Position numbers and translations under genes: made by a program
DNA from: Treponema sp.
Lineage (GTDB): Bacteria > Spirochaetota > Spirochaetia > Treponematales > Treponemataceae
Direction of reading: 5' to 3'
NCBI RefSeq assembly: GCF_017430385.1
Contig: NZ_JAFRNB010000010.1
Location: 1 to 32,869 of the forward strand
DNA: 32,869 nt
Notes under the pieces: generated by a model
Told to the model about the DNA's origin: nothing
Databases searched by the model: none
The model's input: only the letters and a program-made list of their open reading frames with translations
In this document: positions 16,604 through 23,880 of the stretch, in pieces
Layout: the number at the start of each line of letters is the position of its first letter
How positions within the stretch are numbered: the first letter of the stretch is position 1

Positions 16604-17437
16604 TTATTTCTCTACTGGTCGGAAATAGAAAGTCACATGACGGCGGCTGCTTCCGCTTTCTTTTTTCATCTCAAAATCATCGTCGAAGTATTCGATTAAG
16701 TCCGTGAGTTTTCTGAATCCGTAGTCCACGGTGTCAAAGCCCGGATCCTGCCGTTTGAAGAAGGAACCTGCGGCACTTACATCTGCCCAGCCTGTCTCGT
16801 CGGCATATTTGTCGTAGGCAGTGTTCAAGAGCTTGAAAATCTTACGGAACTGGCGGTCACTCATCACAACCTCGCCGTTCGCATTCTTTCGTAAAAGGCC
16901 AAGGAAGCTCTTCTTAGGTTTGTCGGCAGCCTTGTGACTCTTTCGCTTCTGCTCGGCAAATGCGGCATCTTCCTCAGGGTTAGTCTCCTCTTCCTCAGTG
17001 ACAAGATTCTCGATGTAAATGAAGTCATCGCACGCACTGATGAATGACTGCGGAGTCTTTTTTTGCCCCACCCCGAACACGAAAATCTGACTCTCACGCA
17101 ACCTTGTGGCCAGTTTCGTAAAATCAGAATCACTCGTCACAAGGGCAATCGCATCGTATTTGTCCGTGTAAAGCAAGTCCATCGCATCGATAATCATCGC
17201 ACTGTCGCTGGAATTTTTGCCCTGAGTGTAGGCGAACTGCTGCACCGGGATAATCGCATTGTCGTTAAGCTCGTTCTTCCAGTTTTTGAGCGTCGGAAGG
17301 GAAAAATCTCCGTAAGCCCGTTTTGTAATTATATGGCCGTGAACCGCAATCTCCTGCAAAATCGCGCGGAGTTTCTTGCACGGCGTATTGTCGGCATCGA
17401 TGAGGACACCGATATTTTTCTGTTCAATCTCATCCAT
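16604..17437 (-). CDS. NYN (LabA/DUF88) domain protein with C-terminal OST-HTH/LOTUS domain
   Basis: A 277-residue protein. The N-terminal NYN domain is a PIN-like putative RNase with the acidic residues in place: VLIDADN (Asp14, Asp16), SSDSAMIIDAMDLL (Asp78, Asp84) and VTSDSDF (Asp103, Asp105). A charged linker (about 145-185) follows. The C-terminal part (about 190-275; DRQFRKIFKLLN, GWADVSAAGSFFKRQ, GFRKLTDLIEYF) matches an OST-HTH/LOTUS domain, a putative RNA-binding fold. The combination is known in bacteria; substrates are unknown. An AGGAA SD lies 8 nt before the ATG. The stop codon directly abuts the stop of the convergent dinB fusion with no spacer. It is transcribed divergently from the exonuclease gene. 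Confidence 0.9.
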   Translation of the reverse strand: MDEIEQKNIGVLIDADNTPCKKLRAILQEIAVHGHIITKRAYGDFSLPTLKNWKNELNDNAIIPVQQFAYTQGKNSSDSAMIIDAMDLLYTDKYDAIALVTSDSDFTKLATRLRESQIFVFGVGQKKTPQSFISACDDFIYIENLVTEEEETNPEEDAAFAEQKRKSHKAADKPKKSFLGLLRKNANGEVVMSDRQFRKIFKLLNTAYDKYADETGWADVSAAGSFFKRQDPGFDTVDYGFRKLTDLIEYFDDDFEMKKESGSSRRHVTFYFRPVEK

Positions 17438-17448
17438 AAATTAAATTC

Positions 17449-17475
17449 CTCACTGAGTCCACAGAGGGCACAGAG
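17449..17475 (-). repeat. Three 9-bp direct repeats in the NYN-gene leader
   Basis: On the minus strand CTCTGTGCC, CTCTGTGGA and CTCAGTGAG follow each other without gaps. They fall between the predicted start of transcription (about 17476) and the SD. They could be a regulator or RNA-binding site, or a piece of a dispersed CTCTGTG-type repeat. Confidence 0.6.
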
Positions 17476-17482
17476 TTTAATT

Positions 17483-17516
17483 ATTATAGCAAAAATTCCT
17501 CGAAAAATGCTATAAT
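17483..17516. promoter_or_regulatory. Mirrored divergent promoters, NYN gene and exonuclease gene
   Basis: TTATAGCA (17482-17489) and TGCTATAA (17508-17515) form an inverted repeat. The left arm read on the minus strand is an extended -10 TGC-TATAAT for the NYN gene. The right arm is TGC-TATAAT for the exonuclease gene. The two -10 hexamers are only 22 bp apart, so polymerase bound at one should block the other. Neither has a clear -35. The plus-strand -10 ends 7 nt before its ATG. Confidence 0.75.
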
Positions 17517-17523
17517 TCTTCCT

Positions 17524-18270
17524 ATGACTTACTTATTTTTCGACATTGAATGTGCTAACTGCTTTAATGGAATCGGAAAAATCTGCTCCTTCGGCTATGT
17601 GCTTTGCGATGAGAATTTTTCCGTTATTGAATCCGATGATATTCTTATGAATCCGGGAACTGTCTTCGACTGGTATTTGTTCAAAAAAGACTCAAAATGC
17701 CGCCTCGCTTACAACCGGGAAGATTACATAAATAATCCGAAATTCCACACCCATTACAATAAAATCAAATCACTTTTGGAAGAAAGCAACAGAATCGTGC
17801 TCGGTTTCGGCTGCCAGAACGATGTCGCAACGATTGCCACGGAATGTATGCGGTACGATTTGGACTTGATTGACTTCAACTGCCACGACATCCATACCGT
17901 GCTCGAAAAAATTTACGAAATCAAAGGCGGACTCGGAACCTGTGTCGAAAAATTCGGAATTCCGACAGGGGGAATGGAATTCCACGACAGCAGGGCAGAC
18001 GCATTCTTTACGATGAAAGTCACGGAGCATCTCGTGAATGACCAGAAAAAGCCTCTCCGGGAACTTCTCACGCCTTACACGCCATTCTCAAGCAAGCTCC
18101 TCCGCAAGCAGAAAATCAAAAAACTCTACGCAAATTATCTGGAGCGCAAAGAAGCTTCCAAAGCAAAAGACGGAAAACCACCGCGCCCGCTCAAGAAAAT
18201 CGTAGTGCCACAGTGGTTCGACTATAAAAGGGAACTTCTCGAAGAGATTGAAATGGATAAAAAATCCTAA
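17524..18270 (+). CDS. DEDDh-type 3'-5' exonuclease
   Basis: A 248-residue RNase-T/DnaQ-like exonuclease. All catalytic motifs are visible: ExoI FFDIE (Asp7, Glu9), ExoII GCQNDVATI (Asp100) and ExoIII HDSRAD (His154, Asp159). The C-terminal 70 residues are basic (KLLRKQKIKKLYANYLERK), which could bind nucleic acid. Whether it trims DNA or RNA is not evident; pairing with a divergent NYN/OST-HTH gene leans towards RNA, as inference only. The start codon lies 7 nt after a perfect extended -10 with no SD, so the mRNA should be leaderless. Confidence 0.88.
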   Translation: MTYLFFDIECANCFNGIGKICSFGYVLCDENFSVIESDDILMNPGTVFDWYLFKKDSKCRLAYNREDYINNPKFHTHYNKIKSLLEESNRIVLGFGCQNDVATIATECMRYDLDLIDFNCHDIHTVLEKIYEIKGGLGTCVEKFGIPTGGMEFHDSRADAFFTMKVTEHLVNDQKKPLRELLTPYTPFSSKLLRKQKIKKLYANYLERKEASKAKDGKPPRPLKKIVVPQWFDYKRELLEEIEMDKKS

Positions 18271-18291
18271 AATTCTTTCGATACTACTTTT

Positions 18292-18347
18292 TGCTATACT
18301 CAATATTGAAAATTTCTCTTCCATATCATTTGATTTTTTGCTATATT
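18292..18347 (+). promoter_or_regulatory. Tandem promoters of the substrate-binding protein gene
   Basis: Two extended -10 elements follow each other: TGC-TATACT (18292-18300) and TGC-TATATT (18339-18347). The second has a weak -35, TTCCAT, 17 bp upstream (18319-18324). The second gives a leader of about 27 nt that includes the AGAGGA SD. Confidence 0.55.
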
Positions 18348-18380
18348 TTTCTAAATCTTATCTTAAAAGAGGAATTGCAA

Positions 18381-19553
18381 ATGAAAAAAGTTTTGCTTTC
18401 ATTGTGCGGGGCTGTTCTTGCCCTTGCGCTCGTTTCATGCGGTGGCGAAAAAGCCAGCGTAGTTAAGATCGGTGTTTTTGAGCCTGCTTCTGGTGACAAC
18501 GGTGCCGGCGGAAAACAGGAGGCTTTGGGCATCCAGTACGCAAATTCTTTGACTCCAACAGTCACAATTGCTGGCAAAGAATACAAAGTTCAGCTTGAAA
18601 TCGTTGACAACGAATCTTCAAACGACAAGGCCGTAACTGCAGCATCTGAGCTTATCTCAAAAGGTGTTTCTGTCGTTCTCGGCTCTTACGGCTCAGGAGT
18701 TTCAATCGCAGCAAGCGATACTTTTGCGGCTTCAAGCGTTCCGGCAATCGGCATCACTTGTACAAACCCACAGGTAACTTTGGGCAACGACCACTACTTC
18801 CGAATCTGCTTCCTTGATCCATTTCAGGGCACAGTTCTTGCAAATCTCGCAGCAGAAAAATTCTCTGCAAAAAAAGCTTACTGTCTCTCAAAGCTCGGCG
18901 ATGATTACTCAGGCGGTCTCGTAAAATACTTCGTAGAGGCATTCAAAAAGCTCGGCGGTGAAGTTGTTGAAGAGACATTCCCGGACGGAACTTCTGACTT
19001 CGCAGCTTATGTTGCAAACGCAAAGAAAACTGGCGCAGATGTATTCTTCAGCCCGGTTTCAATCGAAGCAGCAGCCCTCATCATCGAGCAGGCTAACACA
19101 CAGGGGCTTTCAGTTCCAATCCTCGCAGGTGACACATGGGATTCTAACGTTGTTCTCGCACAGGCAAAGGGCACAAATGTTCAGCTTTATGTAACAACAT
19201 TCTTCGTTGAAGGCTCAACAGATTCTCAGGTCACAGAGTTCGTAACAGGATTCCGAAACTACCTCAACACAACTCCAACTGCAAAAACAAACAACGGTGG
19301 CGACGACGAAATCGCTGCAGTATCAGCAATGGGATTTGACGCTTACTACACCGCTCTCGAAGCACTCAAAGCAGCCGGAAGCACAAAAGGCGCAGATGTA
19401 ATCAAAGCTCTTCCAGGCGTAAAATACACTGGCGTTTCTGGTGCAATCGCATTCGACAAAACAGGCGATGCAGTCCGCGATGTTGCTTATGTAAAGAAAG
19501 TAAACAACGAGACTGGCAAATGGGACTTCGTAGCTCAGCAGTCTGTTAAATAA
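18381..19553 (+). CDS. ABC transporter substrate-binding lipoprotein, LivJ/branched-chain amino-acid type
   Basis: A 390-residue periplasmic-binding protein of the leucine/isoleucine/valine family (type I fold). The lipoprotein signal MKKVLLSLCGAVLALALVSC anchors it via Cys20. Family landmarks: VKIGVFEPASGDNGAGGKQ, ASELISKGVSVVLGSYGSG, PAIGITCTNPQVT, FRICFLDPFQG, and GDDYSGGLVKYFVEAFKKLG with the C-terminal PGVKYTGVSGAIAFDKTGDA. No permease or ATPase gene is adjacent, so its transporter lies elsewhere and the ligand cannot be fixed from sequence. An AGAGGA SD decides the start at 18381 over the longer open frame. A strong terminator follows directly, so it is monocistronic. Confidence 0.93.
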   Translation: MKKVLLSLCGAVLALALVSCGGEKASVVKIGVFEPASGDNGAGGKQEALGIQYANSLTPTVTIAGKEYKVQLEIVDNESSNDKAVTAASELISKGVSVVLGSYGSGVSIAASDTFAASSVPAIGITCTNPQVTLGNDHYFRICFLDPFQGTVLANLAAEKFSAKKAYCLSKLGDDYSGGLVKYFVEAFKKLGGEVVEETFPDGTSDFAAYVANAKKTGADVFFSPVSIEAAALIIEQANTQGLSVPILAGDTWDSNVVLAQAKGTNVQLYVTTFFVEGSTDSQVTEFVTGFRNYLNTTPTAKTNNGGDDEIAAVSAMGFDAYYTALEALKAAGSTKGADVIKALPGVKYTGVSGAIAFDKTGDAVRDVAYVKKVNNETGKWDFVAQQSVK

Positions 19554-19575
19554 CGACTTAAAACCGTAAAAAGAG

Positions 19576-19617
19576 AAAGGGACTATCCAAATAGAAATGG
19601 ACAGTCCCTTTTTTATT
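19576..19617. terminator. Intrinsic terminator, probably bidirectional
   Basis: AAAGGGACT-a-TCC (19576-19588) pairs with GGA-c-AGTCCCTTT (19599-19611), followed on the plus strand by TTTTTATTTT. On the minus strand the stem is followed by a T-rich TCTCTTTTT. It ends the substrate-binding protein transcript and can also serve the convergent SH3-like gene. Confidence 0.9.
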
Positions 19618-19651
19618 TTATCCCAGTTATACTAGAATTATTCAGTTTGAA

Positions 19652-20602
19652 CTATTCAACCTGAGCGTTTTCCTCACGCTGCAAGTAACCGCCGAATACC
19701 CAGCCTTCAGTATCACCGTTCTGAACATAGAACCAGCTTGCACTGATACCCTCGATAGTTTCTTGAGATTCAGTAGTCAATGATACAGTGCACTCCCAGC
19801 CATTATCAACTTGAGCAACCTTTTCACCGGCTGTTCCAGGAAGAGAGCGCAAGTTTACCTTTGAGCCGTCAGCAGTGTAAATGTGTGCTTTATAGCTCTC
19901 AATAGGAACAATGTCGTCATCACTGAATGAGCTTACGCCGAGAATACGGTTCACTTCTGAATTAATGTAGCTTGTAAGTTTTCCGCTTCCAGCCGAAGCT
20001 GTTTTTACGGCACTGTTAAGGAAGTCGTTCTGCAAGCCCTCATCTTTCACAGAGCGGGCTTTTTCGAGCAGCTGAATTGCCTTTATGTCGTTTGAATTAT
20101 TAGAAACTTTTGCACCATAAATAAATCGTGTGCGGCGGACTTCATCAGCACTGTCGAAAAAGACCACCTCTGAAAATAGTAATCTTTGATGATCAATTTC
20201 AGCTACAATCGTACCTGGCTCAATCCATGCGTTTCGGAAAGTCGCAATATGAGGCTTTGAGTACAATACTGCATTTTCAGTAACGACACCGACATCCTCC
20301 GCACTTTTAATGGCAGCACTGTCGCGAGTCTGGATAAAGTAATCCTTTCCGTCATATTTTACAGTGTAAAACTCAATGTTTTCCCATGTTTTTGATTTGG
20401 TATAGATGTCCATTCTAACGGCATCATCGCCTCGTTTATCAAGAACAGTACCAGCCGTAATTTCAGTTGCCCATTTTACGGTATTTCCTTCCTTTACCTC
20501 ATAGAGAGAGGCAGGAGTACGGAGTGCGACAACACTTTCTTTTGCGCACACGCCTGCAATGGCAAGCAATGCGACAGAAATAAATGCAAAAATCTTTTTC
20601 AT
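19652..20602 (-). CDS. Exported SH3-like domain protein
   Basis: A 316-residue protein with a signal peptide (MKKIFAFISVALLAIAGVCA, cleavage near residue 20). The C-terminal 75 residues form a bacterial SH3 domain: AHIYTADGSKVNLRSLPG, then GWECTV, then SWFYVQNGDTEGWVFGGYL. The N-terminal half has weaker SH3-like segments (PASLYEVKEGNTVKWATEI; FYTVKYDGKDYFIQTRDSA). Such domains usually bind cell-wall or surface partners; the ligand is unknown. It lies 18 nt downstream of a lipoprotein gene with similar segments, probably in one transcript. Confidence 0.83.
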   Translation of the reverse strand: MKKIFAFISVALLAIAGVCAKESVVALRTPASLYEVKEGNTVKWATEITAGTVLDKRGDDAVRMDIYTKSKTWENIEFYTVKYDGKDYFIQTRDSAAIKSAEDVGVVTENAVLYSKPHIATFRNAWIEPGTIVAEIDHQRLLFSEVVFFDSADEVRRTRFIYGAKVSNNSNDIKAIQLLEKARSVKDEGLQNDFLNSAVKTASAGSGKLTSYINSEVNRILGVSSFSDDDIVPIESYKAHIYTADGSKVNLRSLPGTAGEKVAQVDNGWECTVSLTTESQETIEGISASWFYVQNGDTEGWVFGGYLQREENAQVE

Positions 20603-20620
20603 AACAATAATCCCGCCTGT

Positions 20621-21394
20621 TTAAATTTCCTTCATATCTTCCAATAGAGCGTACACATCTTCACGAACGAAAGGCTTCAAGTCTTTTGTATTAGAAAATG
20701 CCCGCTCAACCTGTGCAGCTTGTAAAGCAATATCACTATCCGAACATGTCTCTGCTTTTACATATCCTTCCTTGCCGTAAGGAGTGCTCCAGTCATAGTA
20801 GTAAATTTGGAAAAATTTTATTCCATCGATTGTCTCGGAGTCATACTTGGCCACAAATGTACCTTTCTCGACTTTTTTAGTCTTTGCGTTTACCAAATCA
20901 GTAGAAGAATAGATATATGTATCCTCTGTGATAACCATTCCAGTCAGATGCCAGTTTTTCTTTGAATGTCCGGTAATGAAAATCGGGCGTGTCCAATAAT
21001 CCTTGCCATAATAGCGAACATGAACGAAGTCCATTGACTCTTCTTTGCCGCCAGTATAACTTCGGATTGCATTCTTTACCTCAGGCTCAGAAGCATTCTC
21101 AAGACTCTCATAGACTTCGATTTCGTCACCAGGAATGGCCTCATCAGCCCATACCATCTTGCCCTCTTTGTTCTCTGCGTAGAGCGGCGTATTATTGCCG
21201 TCCTTGTCAAAGTAAAGCACAATCTCGTTACGCAAAGTACGCTCTTTGCTCACAGTTGTGCCAGCATTGTCTGCGGTCGGATTGCCAGAAGCAGCAGCAG
21301 GTGCTTTTTCTTTGCAAGAAGGAATCATGACTCCAGCAAGCAAAACAAGCACGCACGAAGCAATTACCTCGCACCTAGAAATGCGTTTTTTCAT
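20621..21394 (-). CDS. SH3-like lipoprotein
   Basis: A 257-residue lipoprotein. The signal peptide ends GVMIPSC, with lipidated Cys27, and is followed by a flexible Ala/Gly/Thr linker. The body has SH3-like strands resembling those of the neighbouring gene (VHVRYYGKDYWTRPIF; DTYIYSSTDLVNAKTKKVEK; GTFVAKYD). That suggests the two are diverged paralogues from a duplication. The start at 21394 has a strong GGAGGT SD 7 nt away; the longer frame from 21433 has none. An extended -10 lies about 30 nt upstream. Confidence 0.82.
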   Translation of the reverse strand: MKKRISRCEVIASCVLVLLAGVMIPSCKEKAPAAASGNPTADNAGTTVSKERTLRNEIVLYFDKDGNNTPLYAENKEGKMVWADEAIPGDEIEVYESLENASEPEVKNAIRSYTGGKEESMDFVHVRYYGKDYWTRPIFITGHSKKNWHLTGMVITEDTYIYSSTDLVNAKTKKVEKGTFVAKYDSETIDGIKFFQIYYYDWSTPYGKEGYVKAETCSDSDIALQAAQVERAFSNTKDLKPFVREDVYALLEDMKEI

Positions 21395-21423
21395 AAAAAA
21401 ACCTCCAATTTTATGATAAAAAA

Positions 21424-21432
21424 AGTATAGCA
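21424..21432 (-). promoter_or_regulatory. Extended -10 promoter of the SH3-like pair
   Basis: TGC-TATACT on the minus strand, with no clear -35. The predicted leader is about 23 nt and contains the GGAGGT SD. A second TATAAT (21461-21466) lies further upstream. Confidence 0.5.
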
Positions 21433-21501
21433 AATTTCATAACATGGGAAAAGCAGTTTAATTATACTCAAAATATCGCTTCCCAAGTTTTTAACCTGTT
21501 C

Positions 21502-23880
21502 TCACTCTGCCGCATCCAGCACGGTAAAATGCCTTTGGATTCGGCTTCCGTGGCTGTCCGTCACGGTGAGCGTATGAGAGCCAGCACGTGGGCGGGCGGC
21601 CAGCTCATGCCGGTTTTCAGTGCAACCAAGATAAGTTCCGTCAATGTCCCAGTAAACAACAGTATCAGGATTTCTTGTCGCGGCCTGCATGACCATGCTG
21701 CCAGGACTTCCGTCGATTTCAGTCGGGATTACGATTTTTGCCCCCGCTTCCGGGAAAATAAGCGAAAGCTCCTGAATCTCAGCATTTTTATGCCATGGAA
21801 CAAAATCTGGGAGCGAACGATAACCAAGATTTGCCCTCTTGTACCAGTATTCGATTGAAGGAGGAAGCACGAAACGGCTCTCAACTTGCGGCATCGTTCC
21901 GTCATATATTCCAGCCTTCTCGCCTGTCAAATCATCTGCCGTAGCCTGATAGAGACCGTCATTCGTAAGGGAAACTTTACGGCAATAAGGGCAGGCAGAG
22001 CTTTGAGGTGCTTTCCGCGGTTTAAAGGCCTCCTTTGTCTCGGTGCAATCAATGCCGGCTGCATATCCGCTTTTTGCACAGACAGTCACTTTGGAAAGCT
22101 CCGCTTCCGGGAAACCAATCCATGAAGAGCGAGGAAGAGTTTTGTATAAATCAAACAGGACAGGAGCTGCCGTAGACGCACTTTTTAAGTCCGGCGTTCC
22201 GCTTCCAATGGCATTTCCGACCCAGACTGCGACAGTATATTCAGCCGTCACGCCGATTGCCCAGGCATCGCGGTTTCCGTTTGAAGTTCCTGTTTTCCAT
22301 GCGATTCGGCGGGCGTTTGCAAAAGTCTGCCATGCCGCTTCTTCATCCGGGCGGACTCCTTCAGAAAGAGCCGAAAGCGTGAGATACGCGCTTCCACGGC
22401 TTATCGGGAAATTTCGGTCAGAGTTCGTGCCGAGGGCAGCTTGCATCATGCGGACATAAGCTCTTGAAGCTTCCCAAAGAGTGATTTCTCCACCGCCAAG
22501 GATAAGCGGAAGGCCATAATCATCGCTAGAACGGTTCAATGTCGTAAAGCCTGATTTTCGCAAGATGTCAAGGAATGCAGTGATTCCGTATTCACGAAGC
22601 TCCCGGATTGCAGGGATGTTCAGCGAGCGGGAAAGGGCTTCGCTTGCAGGGATAGCCCCGGCGTATTTCGGAATATTGTTGTCAGGGCTGTAATTTCCGA
22701 TTCGGGTCGGAATATCGATGACAAGCTGCTCCGGAAGAAGAGAGCCGGCATCGAGCATTGCGGCAAACAAAAATGGCTTCAAAAGGCTTCCCGAACTTCG
22801 CCTGGACTGAATCATATCAACGGCGTTCGTGTCTGTGTTTCTCTCAATTCCTGTGTTCGCACAATAAGCAAGAACATCAAGAGTTTTTGTATCAAGGATA
22901 AGGGCTGCCGCATTATTGATTCCCCTGCGGCTGAATGAAAGAGACCATGCCTCCAGCGTTCGCGTGGCATTTTTTTGCATAGAAGAATTCAGCTTGGTGC
23001 GGAATGTAGTAGTATGCTTCCCTTTTTGAGTTTTTTTCAAATATTCAAGATAATGTCTACTTATCGAAGGAAGTGGAAAAGGTTTTTGTGGAAGTTTTTC
23101 CAAAAGAGACCTCTCATATTCGTCAGCAGAGATTTTTCCCCGCTCAAAAAGCCTTGCAAGAAGAAAATTCCTTTTGGAAAGCAAGATTTCGCTGTTAGCT
23201 CCAGGATAAACAAGAGAAGGCTGGTTCGGAAGGACTGCAAGTGTGGCAGCCTCAGCCCAGCTCAAAGATGCAGGCGGCCGGGCAAAATATCTCCAGCTTG
23301 CGGCTTCCAATCCCACGACATTTCCGCCGAACGGAGCATTCGCGGCATACAGCTCCAGAATATGTTTTTTTGAATAACGAAGCTCAAAAAAAACAGCTGC
23401 CAGAGCCTCATGGAATTTCTGCCTGTATGTACGAGGGGGATAATGCTCCAGAAGCCGCACGGTCTGCATGGTGATTGTCGAGCCGCCCGAAACGATGCTC
23501 CCGGAAGCAGAGTTTTCTCGGAAAGCCCGGATAATAGAAAGAATATCGACTCCAGGATGCCAGTAAAACCTCTTGTCTTCAAAAGTAACGATTGCATCTG
23601 CAAATTTTTGTGGCACCTCGGCCGCCTCAAACCGCCACTGACCGTCAGAAGCAGTCTGCGCACCAAGAAGAGTGCCATCCGAAGCATAAAGAGCGTAGGA
23701 GCATGGAGACGAGCCTGAAATTATTGCAGCAGGAACTGCGAAAGTTGCGACAATAAGGGCAATCAAAAACAATAGGAGAACGGCAAAAAGCCGGCGTTTT
23801 CGTACTGAAAAAGAGCTTAGAACAAGAAGGACTTTTTCAGTAAAACGCCGGATTTTACCTTTTAGAGATTTTCCGATCAC
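21502..23880 (-). CDS. pbpC: Penicillin-binding protein 1C
   Basis: A 792-residue bifunctional peptidoglycan synthase. An N-terminal membrane anchor (about 31-55) is followed by a GT51 transglycosylase domain: FEDKRFYWHPG with catalytic Glu101, then SGGSTITMQTVRLL. The transpeptidase domain has SGSLLKPF (nucleophile Ser365, Lys368), SLN in SRSLNIPA and KTG in WKTGTSNGNRDAW. A C-terminal biPBP_C beta domain (about 695-790) completes the PBP1C layout. Cys-rich insert residues (CTETKEAF...CPYC) lie in between. The start is GTG, overlapping the A2M stop (GTGA), so translation is coupled. All catalytic residues are intact. Pairing with alpha-2-macroglobulin is a known bacterial arrangement. Confidence 0.95.
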   Translation of the reverse strand: MIGKSLKGKIRRFTEKVLLVLSSFSVRKRRLFAVLLLFLIALIVATFAVPAAIISGSSPCSYALYASDGTLLGAQTASDGQWRFEAAEVPQKFADAIVTFEDKRFYWHPGVDILSIIRAFRENSASGSIVSGGSTITMQTVRLLEHYPPRTYRQKFHEALAAVFFELRYSKKHILELYAANAPFGGNVVGLEAASWRYFARPPASLSWAEAATLAVLPNQPSLVYPGANSEILLSKRNFLLARLFERGKISADEYERSLLEKLPQKPFPLPSISRHYLEYLKKTQKGKHTTTFRTKLNSSMQKNATRTLEAWSLSFSRRGINNAAALILDTKTLDVLAYCANTGIERNTDTNAVDMIQSRRSSGSLLKPFLFAAMLDAGSLLPEQLVIDIPTRIGNYSPDNNIPKYAGAIPASEALSRSLNIPAIRELREYGITAFLDILRKSGFTTLNRSSDDYGLPLILGGGEITLWEASRAYVRMMQAALGTNSDRNFPISRGSAYLTLSALSEGVRPDEEAAWQTFANARRIAWKTGTSNGNRDAWAIGVTAEYTVAVWVGNAIGSGTPDLKSASTAAPVLFDLYKTLPRSSWIGFPEAELSKVTVCAKSGYAAGIDCTETKEAFKPRKAPQSSACPYCRKVSLTNDGLYQATADDLTGEKAGIYDGTMPQVESRFVLPPSIEYWYKRANLGYRSLPDFVPWHKNAEIQELSLIFPEAGAKIVIPTEIDGSPGSMVMQAATRNPDTVVYWDIDGTYLGCTENRHELAARPRAGSHTLTVTDSHGSRIQRHFTVLDAAE

